Shown one piece after another: positions 1 to 7,978 of a stretch of DNA of 64,000 bases. The stretch's first letter is position 1. Every line of letters starts with the position of its first letter. The position numbers and the translations under genes are program-made. The notes under the pieces are model-generated. The model was not told the DNA's origin. It worked only from the letters and a program-made list of their open reading frames with translations, and made no database searches. The DNA comes from Rhodobacterales bacterium (GTDB lineage Bacteria > Pseudomonadota > Alphaproteobacteria > Rhodobacterales > Rhodobacteraceae), in contig QKJR01000097.1 of assembly GCA_003249215.1 (NCBI GenBank), positions 62,001 to 126,000 of the forward strand, written 5' to 3'.

Positions 1-2
1 CC

Positions 3-209
3 CATTCGGTCTTCGAATCGGTCTTCCTGTCGGACCGGATCGTCGTCATGGCGGCGCGGCCCGGGCGCGTCTCGGCCGAGTTGCAGGTGGATGAACCCTA
101 TCCCCGCTCCGAGGACTTCCGCACCTCGGCGCGCTATGCCGAGCTCTGTCACATGACCTCGGACGCGCTGCATGTGGCGATGGGCGAGCATCAGGAGGCC
201 GCCGAATGA
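3..209 (+). CDS. ABC transporter ATP-binding protein, C-terminal fragment
   Basis: The window opens inside this gene and only the last 68 residues are present. The first in-frame codon is a His followed by Ser-Val, matching the switch (H-loop) histidine of ABC ATPases, and the next stretch FLSDRIVVMAARPGR is the usual segment after it. The family hydrolyses ATP to drive solute import. The stop overlaps the permease start (ATGA, 206-209), so the two are translationally coupled. By the permease type it belongs to the NitT/TauT-like class; the substrate-binding protein is probably upstream of the window. Confidence 0.85.
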   Translation, partial: HSVFESVFLSDRIVVMAARPGRVSAELQVDEPYPRSEDFRTSARYAELCHMTSDALHVAMGEHQEAAE

Positions 210-1054
210 GCGCAGCCCCCGCAAAACCCATCCTCGACGAGGAAGAGGCCCGCCTCGCCCGCGCCCGGCGCATCGACCGGATCGGCAAATGGGCGATGCC
301 GGCGCTCATGCTGATCGTGGCGGTGATCGTCTGGGACCGGATCGTGGTGATCAACGAGATCCCGAAATACATCCTGCCGCGGCCCGGTCTCGTGGTGGAG
401 ACGCTTATCAACGACTTTGGCACACTCTCCGCCTCGGCCGTGGTGACGATGCAGATCACGCTGATGGCTCTGGCCGTGGCGGTGATCGGCGGCGTGGGGT
501 TGGCCGTCTTCTTTGCGCAGAGCCGCTTCTTCGAGATGGCCTTCTATCCCTTCGCGGTGATCCTGCAGGTGACGCCGGTGGTGTCGATTGCACCGCTCAT
601 CTTCATCTATGTCGACAACCGGCTGGTGGGGCTTCTCCTCTGCGCCTGGATCGTGGCCTTCTTCCCGATCCTGTCGAACACTACGCTCGGCCTGAATTCC
701 ACCGACCACAACCTGCGCGACCTCTATCGCATCTATGGCGCGACGCGCTGGCAGCGGCTGCGCTATCTGCAACTGCCGACCGCGCTCCCGTATTTCCTCG
801 GCGGTCTGCGCATCGCCGGCGGACTCAGCCTGATCGGCGCGGTGGTCGCGGAATATGTCGCGGGCACCGGCGGCATCGGATCGGGCCTTGCCTTCCGCAT
901 CCTCGAGGCCGGATACCGGCTCAACATCGCGCGGATGTTCGCGGCCCTTCTTCTGATCGCGGCGCTCGGCGTCGTGATTTTCGCAGCCACATCGCTTCTC
1001 AGCCACCTTCTGCTGCGCAAATGGCATGAGAGCGCGATCAAACGGGAGATTTGA
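206..1054 (+). CDS. ABC transporter permease, NitT/TauT (SsuC-like) type
   Basis: A 282-residue inner-membrane protein with about six hydrophobic segments after a polar, charged N-terminus. The cytoplasmic EAA-type loop is visible as IYGATRWQRLRYLQLPTALP in the second half, the site that contacts the ATPase. Length and layout fit the BPD_transp_1 permeases of nitrate, taurine, sulfonate and pyrimidine importers. The start ATG overlaps the ATPase stop, and the TGA at 1052-1054 overlaps the next ATG. It presumably brings in the substrate that the downstream hydrolases and oxidases act on. The substrate cannot be read from the sequence. Confidence 0.9.
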   Translation: MSAAPAKPILDEEEARLARARRIDRIGKWAMPALMLIVAVIVWDRIVVINEIPKYILPRPGLVVETLINDFGTLSASAVVTMQITLMALAVAVIGGVGLAVFFAQSRFFEMAFYPFAVILQVTPVVSIAPLIFIYVDNRLVGLLLCAWIVAFFPILSNTTLGLNSTDHNLRDLYRIYGATRWQRLRYLQLPTALPYFLGGLRIAGGLSLIGAVVAEYVAGTGGIGSGLAFRILEAGYRLNIARMFAALLLIAALGVVIFAATSLLSHLLLRKWHESAIKREI

Positions 1055-2322
1055 TGGATTTTTGCGTTCTGCCCAGCGGCGCAAAGACTTTGACAAACCT
1101 GCGTGTCCCCGCCTGCCTCATCGGCCAACCCGGCGATCTCGCGCAAATTTCTCTCTCCCTCGACAATGGCACGATCGCGGCCGCCCCCACGCCGGGCGCG
1201 CCCACGATCGACATGGGCGGCGCGATGGTCTTGCCCTGTTTCGTCGACATGCATTGCCACCTCGACAAGGGCCATATCTGGCCCCGCGCTGCCAACCCCG
1301 ATGGCACCTTCATGGGCGCGCTGACGACGGTCGGCGCCGATCGCGCCGCGAACTGGTCGGCGGCGGATGTCGCCGCGCGGATGGAGTTTTCCCTGCGCTG
1401 CGCCTATGCCCACGGCACCCGCGCGATCCGCACGCATCTCGACAGCCTCGCGCCGCAAGATGCGATCTCCTTCCCGGTCTTCGCCGAGATGCGCGAGAAA
1501 TGGGCGGGGAGGATCGAGCTGCAAGGCTCCTGCCTCGTCGCCGCCGACAACATCACCACCGATGGGTTCTTCGCTGAAACCGCGCGGATCGTCGCCGCCT
1601 CGGGTGGGGTTCTGGGCGCGGTGACCTACCCGATCCCGGATCTGCGCGCGCGACTGATGACCTTCTTCGACTTCGCCGACAAATACGATCTCGAGGTCGA
1701 TTTCCACGTCGACGAGACGAACGACCCGGCCTCGGACACTTTGCGGATCATCGCCGAGGTGGTGTTGGAGCGTGGTTTCACGCGGCGCGTCACCGTCGGC
1801 CACTGCTGCTCGATTTCCGTGATGCCCGAACCCACGGCGGCCTCGATCATCAACAAGGTGGCGCGCGCAGGGCTCAATGTCGTCAGCCTGCCGATGTGCA
1901 ACCTGTATCTGCAAGACCGCACGCCGGGCCGCACCCCGCGTTGGCGCGGCGTGACCATGGTGCACGAGCTGGCCGCCGCGGGCGTCAACGTGAGCTTCGC
2001 CTCCGACAACACGCGCGACCCGTTCTATGCCTATGGCGATCTCGACATGATCGAGGTGATGCGCGAGGCGACGCGGATCTGTCACCTCGACCACACGCAT
2101 GAAGACTGGCCCCACGCCTTCCTGACGAACCCGGCCAAGGCGATGGGCATCGCCGCGCCCAGCCTCGCCCCCGGCGCGCCCGCCGATCTGGTGATCTGCC
2201 GCGCGCGGGGCTGGACCGAGCTCTTCGCCCGCCCGCAATCCGACCGGATCGTGATCCGCGCGGGCGAGGCGATCGACCGGACCTTGCCCGATTATTCCGA
2301 ACTTGACCCCCTGATGGACTGA
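1054..2322 (+). CDS. CodA-like amidohydrolase (cytosine deaminase family)
   Basis: A 422-residue TIM-barrel amidohydrolase that lines up with E. coli cytosine deaminase along its length. Metal and catalytic residues are present: H67 and H69 (DMHCHLDKG), H218 and E221 (FHVDET), H250 (VGHCC) and D318 (SDNTRDP). CodA's second Asp at the last site is Asn here (N319), and the pyrimidine-binding Gln of its FPQEG motif is replaced (Ala163 by my alignment). The substrate is therefore probably a related heterocycle rather than cytosine. I chose the ATG at 1054, which overlaps the permease stop, over the TTG three bases upstream. The enzyme should be cytoplasmic. Confidence 0.85.
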   Translation: MDFCVLPSGAKTLTNLRVPACLIGQPGDLAQISLSLDNGTIAAAPTPGAPTIDMGGAMVLPCFVDMHCHLDKGHIWPRAANPDGTFMGALTTVGADRAANWSAADVAARMEFSLRCAYAHGTRAIRTHLDSLAPQDAISFPVFAEMREKWAGRIELQGSCLVAADNITTDGFFAETARIVAASGGVLGAVTYPIPDLRARLMTFFDFADKYDLEVDFHVDETNDPASDTLRIIAEVVLERGFTRRVTVGHCCSISVMPEPTAASIINKVARAGLNVVSLPMCNLYLQDRTPGRTPRWRGVTMVHELAAAGVNVSFASDNTRDPFYAYGDLDMIEVMREATRICHLDHTHEDWPHAFLTNPAKAMGIAAPSLAPGAPADLVICRARGWTELFARPQSDRIVIRAGEAIDRTLPDYSELDPLMD

Positions 2323-2325
2323 GCC

Positions 2326-3738
2326 ATGACCCCGAACATCGCCGCCGCCAAAGCCGCCCTCGCCCATATCGAGATGGACGAAAGCCCCACCACCATCCGC
2401 AACAAGAGCCGCGATTTCTTCTGGTATTCGCCGATCCTCAAGGCCCGGCTCGACCACCTCGAGGCCGATTTCGTGGTCAACCCCGTCTCCGAGGCCGAGG
2501 TGATCGAGATCCTGAAAACCTGTTACGAACATGACGTGCCGGTCACCGTGCGCGGCGCGGGCACCGGGAACTACGGTCAGGCGATGCCCTTGGCCGGCGG
2601 CTGCCTGATCCACATGGCGCGGTTCAACAAGGTGAAGGAGGTTTACCCCGGCCGGGTGATCGCCGAGCCGGGATGCGTGATCAAGGATCTGGACGCCGAA
2701 TGCCGCGCCGCCTCGGGGCAGGAGCTGCGGATGATGCCCTCGACCGCCGCGACCGCGACCATTGGCGGCTTCATCGCCGGCGGTTCGGGCGGGGTTGGCA
2801 GCTGCACTTGGGGCGCGCTGCGCGATCTGGGCAATATCATCCGGCTGCGGGTGATCACCATGGAGGCCGAGCCGCGGGTGCTCGAATTCCGCGGCGAGGA
2901 GCTGCACCGCGTCAGCCATGCCTATGGCACCAATGGCGTCATTACCGAGATCGAGATGCCGCTGGCGCCCGCCTATGACTGGGTGGACCTGTTCGTGGCG
3001 TTCGAGAGCTTCCCCGAGGCCGCCGCCTATGCCGCGGGGCTTGCGAACGAAGACGGCATCCTGATCAAGCTCGCCTCGGTCTATGAGGCACCGATGGCCC
3101 ATGCCTATTTCCAGCGCGTCAAACCTCATGTGACCGAGGCCGACCATCTGGTGGGCCTGATGGTCGCGCCCCATTCGATGGACGGGTTCGAGACCTTCAC
3201 CGCGCGGCACCCGGGTGCGCGGGTGATCTATCGCTCGGATGCCTCGACATGGGAGCGCACCCCGGGCCCGGTCTTCGAGCATGGCTGGAACCACACCACT
3301 TTGCGCGCGCTGAAATTCGATCCCTCGATCACCTATCTCCAGGTCCGCTACCGCTTCCCCGATCATCTGGAGCTGGTCGAGAAGGTCCGCGCGACCTTTG
3401 GTGCCGAGGTGCTGCAACACCTCGAAGTCATGCGCGAGAACGGCAAGGTCATGTTCGCGGGCCTGCCCTTGGTCAGCTACACCAGTGACGAACGGCTCGA
3501 GGAGATCGTGCGGATGCACGAGGAGATGGGCTGCATGATCTTCAACCCGCATCGCTACACTTTGGAGGAGGGCGGGCGACAGGCGCACGATCAGCGCCAG
3601 CTCGACTTCAAGCGCGAGGCCGATCCCAAGGGGCTGCTCAATCCCGGCAAGATGATCACCTGGGACGAGCCCGATTTCGATTATTCCGACATCTACGCCT
3701 ACAAGGGCATGCGCCCGGCGCCCGAGGCCGCGGAATGA
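2326..3738 (+). CDS. FAD-binding oxidoreductase (VAO/PCMH fold)
   Basis: A 470-residue protein of the GlcD-like FAD_binding_4 group. The FAD pyrophosphate region is visible as VRGAGTGNYGQAMPLAGG near residue 75, followed by STAATATIGGFIAGGSGG and a later GTNGVITEIE. The C-terminus DPKGLLNPGK is typical of flavin oxidases and dehydrogenases of this fold. It would oxidise a C-H or C-N bond of the pathway substrate. It starts three bases after the amidohydrolase stop and overlaps the next gene by four bases. No signal peptide is visible, so it is cytoplasmic. The substrate is unknown. Confidence 0.85.
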   Translation: MTPNIAAAKAALAHIEMDESPTTIRNKSRDFFWYSPILKARLDHLEADFVVNPVSEAEVIEILKTCYEHDVPVTVRGAGTGNYGQAMPLAGGCLIHMARFNKVKEVYPGRVIAEPGCVIKDLDAECRAASGQELRMMPSTAATATIGGFIAGGSGGVGSCTWGALRDLGNIIRLRVITMEAEPRVLEFRGEELHRVSHAYGTNGVITEIEMPLAPAYDWVDLFVAFESFPEAAAYAAGLANEDGILIKLASVYEAPMAHAYFQRVKPHVTEADHLVGLMVAPHSMDGFETFTARHPGARVIYRSDASTWERTPGPVFEHGWNHTTLRALKFDPSITYLQVRYRFPDHLELVEKVRATFGAEVLQHLEVMRENGKVMFAGLPLVSYTSDERLEEIVRMHEEMGCMIFNPHRYTLEEGGRQAHDQRQLDFKREADPKGLLNPGKMITWDEPDFDYSDIYAYKGMRPAPEAAE

Positions 3739-4316
3739 CCCGCGCCCTTGTCCTTTTCGCCCATCCGGTGCCCGACAGCTTCAACGCCGCCGTGCATCGC
3801 ACCGTGGTCGAGACGCTCACCGCCCGCGGCTGGGAGGTCGACGATTGCGACCTCAATGCCGAAGGCTTCTATCCCGTCCTGACCGAGGCCGAGCGGCGCG
3901 GCTATCACGACACGCCCGAGAACCTCGAACCGGTCCGCGGTTATGTCGAACGGCTGCAACGCGCCGAGGCGCTAGTGATGGTCTTTCCGGTCTGGAATTT
4001 CGGCTATCCGGCGATCCTCAAGGGCTTCATCGACCGGGTCTTCCTGCCCGATGTCAGCTTCCGCCTCGTGGATGGCAAGGTTCGCCCGGGCCTCACCAAC
4101 ATCAAGAAACTCGCCGCCTGCACGACCTATGGCGGCACGCGGATGCGCGCCATGATGACCGGCGATCCGCCGCGCAAATGCGTGACCCGGCATATCTGGT
4201 ATGCCTGCGGGCGTCCGGCGCAGAAATATGTGGCGCTCTATGATATGAACCGTAACGAGGCGCCGCAGCTCAATGCGCACCTCGCGCGGGTCAAACGGGA
4301 AATGGAGGCGCTCTGA
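3735..4316 (+). CDS. NAD(P)H dehydrogenase, flavodoxin-fold (first of two)
   Basis: A 193-residue Flavodoxin_2 (NQO1/MdaB-like) protein. The N-terminal LFAHPVPDSFNAA is the FMN/FAD phosphate-binding start of the family, and FPVWNFGYPAILKGFIDRVF is its second flavin-contact motif. Such enzymes pass two electrons from NAD(P)H to quinones or electron-poor ring systems. The gene overlaps the FAD oxidase by four bases and sits one base upstream of a paralogue. In this operon it may reduce a heterocyclic intermediate or keep a redox partner reduced; that role is an inference. Confidence 0.85.
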   Translation: MTRALVLFAHPVPDSFNAAVHRTVVETLTARGWEVDDCDLNAEGFYPVLTEAERRGYHDTPENLEPVRGYVERLQRAEALVMVFPVWNFGYPAILKGFIDRVFLPDVSFRLVDGKVRPGLTNIKKLAACTTYGGTRMRAMMTGDPPRKCVTRHIWYACGRPAQKYVALYDMNRNEAPQLNAHLARVKREMEAL

Positions 4317-4317
4317 G

Positions 4318-4965
4318 ATGCGCGCATTGGTGATCTATTGCCACCCCCGCGAGGGCAGCTTCAACGCGGCGATCCGCGATCTGGTACTTGAACGGCTGCG
4401 GGCGGCTGGCGCCGAGATCCGGCTCTCGGACCTCTACGCCCGCGGCTTCGATCCGGTGATGTCGGCGACCGACCACGAGACCTATGAACAGGTCCCCGAG
4501 AACCGCCGGATGATCGAGGAAGACTGCGCCAATCTCGAATGGTGCAACACGCTGATCTTCGTCTATCCGACCTGGTGGTATGGCCTGCCCGCGATGCTGA
4601 AAGGGTGGCTCGACCGGGTTCTGGTGCCTGACGTGGCCTTCATCATGCCGCGCGCCGACGGCGAGACGATCCGCCCCGGCCTGACCCATATCGGCAAGCT
4701 CGGGGTTTTCACCACCTGCGGCGCGAGCTGGTGGCTGACCACCTTCGTCGGCGCGCCGGGGCGGCGCACGCTGCTCCGCGGCCTGCGGCTGATTTTGGGC
4801 AAGCGGGTGCGCACCGCCTTCGCCGCCCATTACCTGATGGACAGCTCGACCCCCGAAAGCCGGGCGAAACACCTGGCGCGGGTGCGGGCGCGGCTCGACA
4901 GGCTGATCGCGGCGCCCATGCCCAACCTCGCGCCGAGCCCCGTCATGACCGAAAGGCAGGCGTGA
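4318..4965 (+). CDS. NAD(P)H dehydrogenase, flavodoxin-fold (second of two)
   Basis: A 215-residue paralogue of the preceding gene, with the same two landmarks: YCHPREGSFNAA at the start and YPTWWYGLPAMLKGWLDRV near residue 82. The start at 4318 follows the previous stop by one base. The longer ORF opening at 4273 would run back into the neighbour in another frame. The C-terminal part differs from its partner, so the pair could form a heterodimer or act on different intermediates. The TGA overlaps the ATG of the oxygenase gene. Confidence 0.87.
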   Translation: MRALVIYCHPREGSFNAAIRDLVLERLRAAGAEIRLSDLYARGFDPVMSATDHETYEQVPENRRMIEEDCANLEWCNTLIFVYPTWWYGLPAMLKGWLDRVLVPDVAFIMPRADGETIRPGLTHIGKLGVFTTCGASWWLTTFVGAPGRRTLLRGLRLILGKRVRTAFAAHYLMDSSTPESRAKHLARVRARLDRLIAAPMPNLAPSPVMTERQA

Positions 4966-5885
4966 TGATCCCCGTCCTCGACTGGAGCCGCTTTGCCGCG
5001 GGCACCGACCCCGAGGGGTTCGTATCGGACCTCAGCCATGCCTGCCGCGACACCGGCTTCTTCCTGCTCGCCCACCACGGCGTGCCCGAGGCCCTGATCG
5101 CTGACGTGTTCGCGATGGGGGACGCCTTCTTCGCGCAGCCGGCTAGCGGAAAGCGCCCCCTCGATATCCGCCGCAACCCGCACAACCGCGGCTGGGCCGC
5201 CGAGGGCAGCGAGGCGCTCGACGAGACAAGCGGCGTGATGGACCGCAAGGAGGCGTTCAACGTCGGCTTCGACCTGCCCGCGACCGACCCGCGCGTGATC
5301 GCGGGCGAGATGTTTCGCGGCGTGAACGTCTGGCCCGAGATCGCGGGGTTCCGCGAGACGATGCTGCTTTACTACGACACCGTCCTCAATCTCGGCCGCG
5401 CGCTGCACCGCGCCTTCGAGGCAGATCTTGGCCTGCCCGAAAGCTATTTCGAGCCGCATTTCACCGAACCGATGGCGACGCTGCGGGTGCTCAGCTATCC
5501 GGCCAATCCGTCGGGCGAGGGGATCGGCGCCGGGGCGCATAGCGATTATGGCTCGGTCACGCTGCTGATGACCGATGGCGTCGCGGGATTGCAGGTGAAA
5601 CCCCGCGGCGGAGACTGGACCGACGTGCCGCATGTGCCGGGCGCCTTCGTCGTCAATATCGGCGATTGCCTGATGCGCTGGTCGAACGACATCTATGTCT
5701 CGACCCCGCATCGCGTGCTGCCGCCAAAGGCCCCTCGCCGCTCGATCGCCTTCTTCCTCGACCCGAACCCCGACAGCCGGATCGAGGCCTTACCTGGCAC
5801 CGGCGCGCCGAAATACGCGCCGATCTCGGGCGCCGATTACCTGCGCTCGCGCCTTGATGCGACCTATAGCCCGGAGACGACATGA
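4965..5885 (+). CDS. Isopenicillin N synthase-like Fe(II) (2OG) oxygenase
   Basis: A 306-residue protein with the DIOX_N region first (IPVLDWSRF, then FFLLAHHGVP) and a jelly-roll catalytic domain. The iron ligands are visible: H192 and D194 (AHSDYGS) and H249 (STPHRV). The R258-x-S260 pair normally binds 2-oxoglutarate. It would hydroxylate, desaturate or ring-modify a small molecule using O2. The ATG at 4965 overlaps the upstream stop, and the last four bases overlap the creatininase start. No secondary-metabolite genes are nearby, so a catabolic role with its operon partners is more likely than beta-lactam synthesis. Confidence 0.85.
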   Translation: MIPVLDWSRFAAGTDPEGFVSDLSHACRDTGFFLLAHHGVPEALIADVFAMGDAFFAQPASGKRPLDIRRNPHNRGWAAEGSEALDETSGVMDRKEAFNVGFDLPATDPRVIAGEMFRGVNVWPEIAGFRETMLLYYDTVLNLGRALHRAFEADLGLPESYFEPHFTEPMATLRVLSYPANPSGEGIGAGAHSDYGSVTLLMTDGVAGLQVKPRGGDWTDVPHVPGAFVVNIGDCLMRWSNDIYVSTPHRVLPPKAPRRSIAFFLDPNPDSRIEALPGTGAPKYAPISGADYLRSRLDATYSPETT

Positions 5886-6679
5886 GACGCCTCGACTGGG
5901 CGCAATACCGCGCCCCCGAATTCGCCACGATGGACCCCACGCGCACCATCGCGATCCTGCCCACCGCGGCCATCGAGCAGCACGGGCCGCATCTGCCCGT
6001 GGGCACCGATACGATGATCGCCGAGGGGATGCTGGCCGAGCTGCGCCGCACCTGCCCGGACGATCTCGATATCCTGATCCTGCCGGTGCAGGCGGTCGGC
6101 AAGTCGAACGAGCATATCCACGCCGCGGGCACGCTGACGCTGAGTGCGGAGAACGCGCTCCGGGTCTGGACCGAGATCGGCCTCTCGGTCGCGCGCGCGG
6201 GGCTGCGCAAGATCGTCATCATGAACAGCCACGGCGGCAACCTCGACCTGATCTCGATCCTGTCGCGCGAGCTGCGGGTGCGGGCGGGGATGCAGGCGGT
6301 GAAATGCCAATGGGGCAATTTCGGCGTGCCCGAGGGGATCTATTCCGCGCAGGAGCGGACTTACGGCATCCACGGCGGCGATCTGGAAACCTCGCTGATG
6401 CTGCAGTTCCGCCCCGAGACGGTGGATATGGCGCAGGCGCGCGATTTCCGATCCACCGCCGAGAGCGCGCCGATCCCGCCCACCGGGCCGATTTCGCTCG
6501 GCTGGATTTCCAGCGATCTCAATCCCGCCGGCACCGTGGGCGAGGCGCATCTGGCCACGGCCGAAAAGGGGGCGGCCACCTGCGCGCATCAGGTCGCGGG
6601 GCTGATCGGCCTCTTGCGGCAATTGCGTGAGCTGCCCCTCGACGGCTATGAACCGACCCAGCCCGATCTGATGCTCTAG
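5882..6679 (+). CDS. Creatininase-family amidohydrolase
   Basis: A 265-residue protein with the metal-binding signature EQHGPHLPVGTD (E32, H34, D43), the NSHGGN motif near residue 118 and GIHGGDLETSLML carrying the later metal-ligand Glu. Known members open cyclic amides (creatinine) or remove formyl groups (ArfB in archaeal flavin/F420 synthesis), and MftE is a peptidase. Placed last in an overlapping operon with a CodA-like deaminase, it is a plausible ring-opening or deformylating step. The substrate is not evident. The gene ends the operon core; the following 57 bases carry a fresh ribosome-binding site for the next gene. Confidence 0.87.
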   Translation: MRRLDWAQYRAPEFATMDPTRTIAILPTAAIEQHGPHLPVGTDTMIAEGMLAELRRTCPDDLDILILPVQAVGKSNEHIHAAGTLTLSAENALRVWTEIGLSVARAGLRKIVIMNSHGGNLDLISILSRELRVRAGMQAVKCQWGNFGVPEGIYSAQERTYGIHGGDLETSLMLQFRPETVDMAQARDFRSTAESAPIPPTGPISLGWISSDLNPAGTVGEAHLATAEKGAATCAHQVAGLIGLLRQLRELPLDGYEPTQPDLML

Positions 6680-6736
6680 CGTCATCGCGGCGTCACGGGG
6701 CGGCGCTATGCGGGCCCCGAACCCAAGGAGGCCGCG

Positions 6737-7963
6737 ATGACCGATCCTACCTTCGATGCCTTCGTGATCGATGGTGCCCGCGTGGTGCTTGACGACCGGA
6801 TTGCCGAGGTCTCGGTTCTGGTCGAGGGCGGGCGGATCAAGGGGCTCGATCTGGCCAGCGACGCGCCGCGGATCGAGGCGCGCGGGATGCTCCTTGCGCC
6901 GGCGCTGATCGACATCCACGGCGATGCCTTCGAGCGGCAGCTGATGCCGCGCCCCGGTGTCATGCTGCCGACCGAGGCGGCGCTGCTCGAGACCGATCGG
7001 CAACTGGCGGCAAACGGGATCGCAACGGCCTATCACGCGCTGACGCTCAGCTGGGAGCCGGGCCTGCGCTCGGTCGAGATGGGCTGGGAGGTGTTCGAGA
7101 CGCTGAACCGTCTTGCCCCCCGCCTGACCGTCGAGAACCGCCTGCAACTGCGGTGGGAGACCTTTTGCTTCGAGGCGCTGCCGCTGATCGAGGCGGCGAT
7201 CGCGGGGCCGCTCGCCCCCGCCATCGCCTTCAACGACCACACCTCGATGTCGATGCGCGCGCCCGGGATCGCGGTGCAGGATCGCCCGTTCGAGCACGAC
7301 CCCGCGTACCCGCTGATCGACCCCGACAGCGCCGAATTCGCGCGTCGCATGGTCGAACGCGCTCAACGTGCCAAGATCACGACCGAGGAGATGGTCGCAC
7401 TTGTTCGCCAGATCTGGACACGGCGTCCACATGTTATGGTCGAGATCGCCAAGGTCGCCGAATGGGGCCGTGCCGCGGGGCTGCCGATGCTCAGCCATGA
7501 CGACACCCAACCCGAAACGCGTGCGATCTATCGCGATCTTGGATCGCGGATCAGCGAATTTCCGATGAACCACCCGACCGCGCGGGCGGCGCGCGGGGCG
7601 GGAGATTTCATCGTCTTCGGCGCACCCAATGCCGCGCGCGGCGGCAGCCATCTGGGCAGCGCGGGCGCGGGTGAGATGCTGCGCGAGGGGCTCTGCGATA
7701 TCCTCGCCTCGGATTACTATTACCCGGCGATGCTGGCCGCGGTGGCGCGGCTCCATGCCGATGGGCTTGGCGATCTGCCCGCGCTCTGGCCCCTCGTTTC
7801 GACCAATCCGGCCCGCGCGCTCGGGCTGACGGACCGGGGGCGCATCGCCGAGGGGCTGCGCGCCGATCTCGTGCTGATCGACTGGCCCGAGGGCCATGCG
7901 CCGGCCGTGCGGCAAACCCTCGTCGCCGGACGCCCCGCCTATGCGGCGCAGCCGGCGGGCTGA
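6737..7963 (+). CDS. PhnM-like amidohydrolase
   Basis: A 408-residue protein resembling PhnM, which hydrolyses alpha-D-ribose 1-methylphosphonate 5-triphosphate in the C-P lyase pathway. The family hallmark is IDIHGDAFERQLMPRPGV at residues 58-75, with H61 and D63 at the metal site, and a later SHDDTQPE supplies more ligands. No other phn gene is in the window. A clear AAGGAGG site at 6725-6731 precedes the ATG. It may have been recruited for another substrate made by the operon upstream, or belong to a C-P lyase cluster elsewhere. Confidence 0.8.
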   Translation: MTDPTFDAFVIDGARVVLDDRIAEVSVLVEGGRIKGLDLASDAPRIEARGMLLAPALIDIHGDAFERQLMPRPGVMLPTEAALLETDRQLAANGIATAYHALTLSWEPGLRSVEMGWEVFETLNRLAPRLTVENRLQLRWETFCFEALPLIEAAIAGPLAPAIAFNDHTSMSMRAPGIAVQDRPFEHDPAYPLIDPDSAEFARRMVERAQRAKITTEEMVALVRQIWTRRPHVMVEIAKVAEWGRAAGLPMLSHDDTQPETRAIYRDLGSRISEFPMNHPTARAARGAGDFIVFGAPNAARGGSHLGSAGAGEMLREGLCDILASDYYYPAMLAAVARLHADGLGDLPALWPLVSTNPARALGLTDRGRIAEGLRADLVLIDWPEGHAPAVRQTLVAGRPAYAAQPAG

Positions 7964-7978
7964 GCCCTCTCTGCGCGC

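Noticed and set aside
763-3588. 941-codon open frame on the minus strand
   Set aside because: It is antisense to the amidohydrolase and FAD-oxidase genes, is rich in His, Arg and Asp as GC-rich shadow frames are, and has no recognisable motif or ribosome-binding site.
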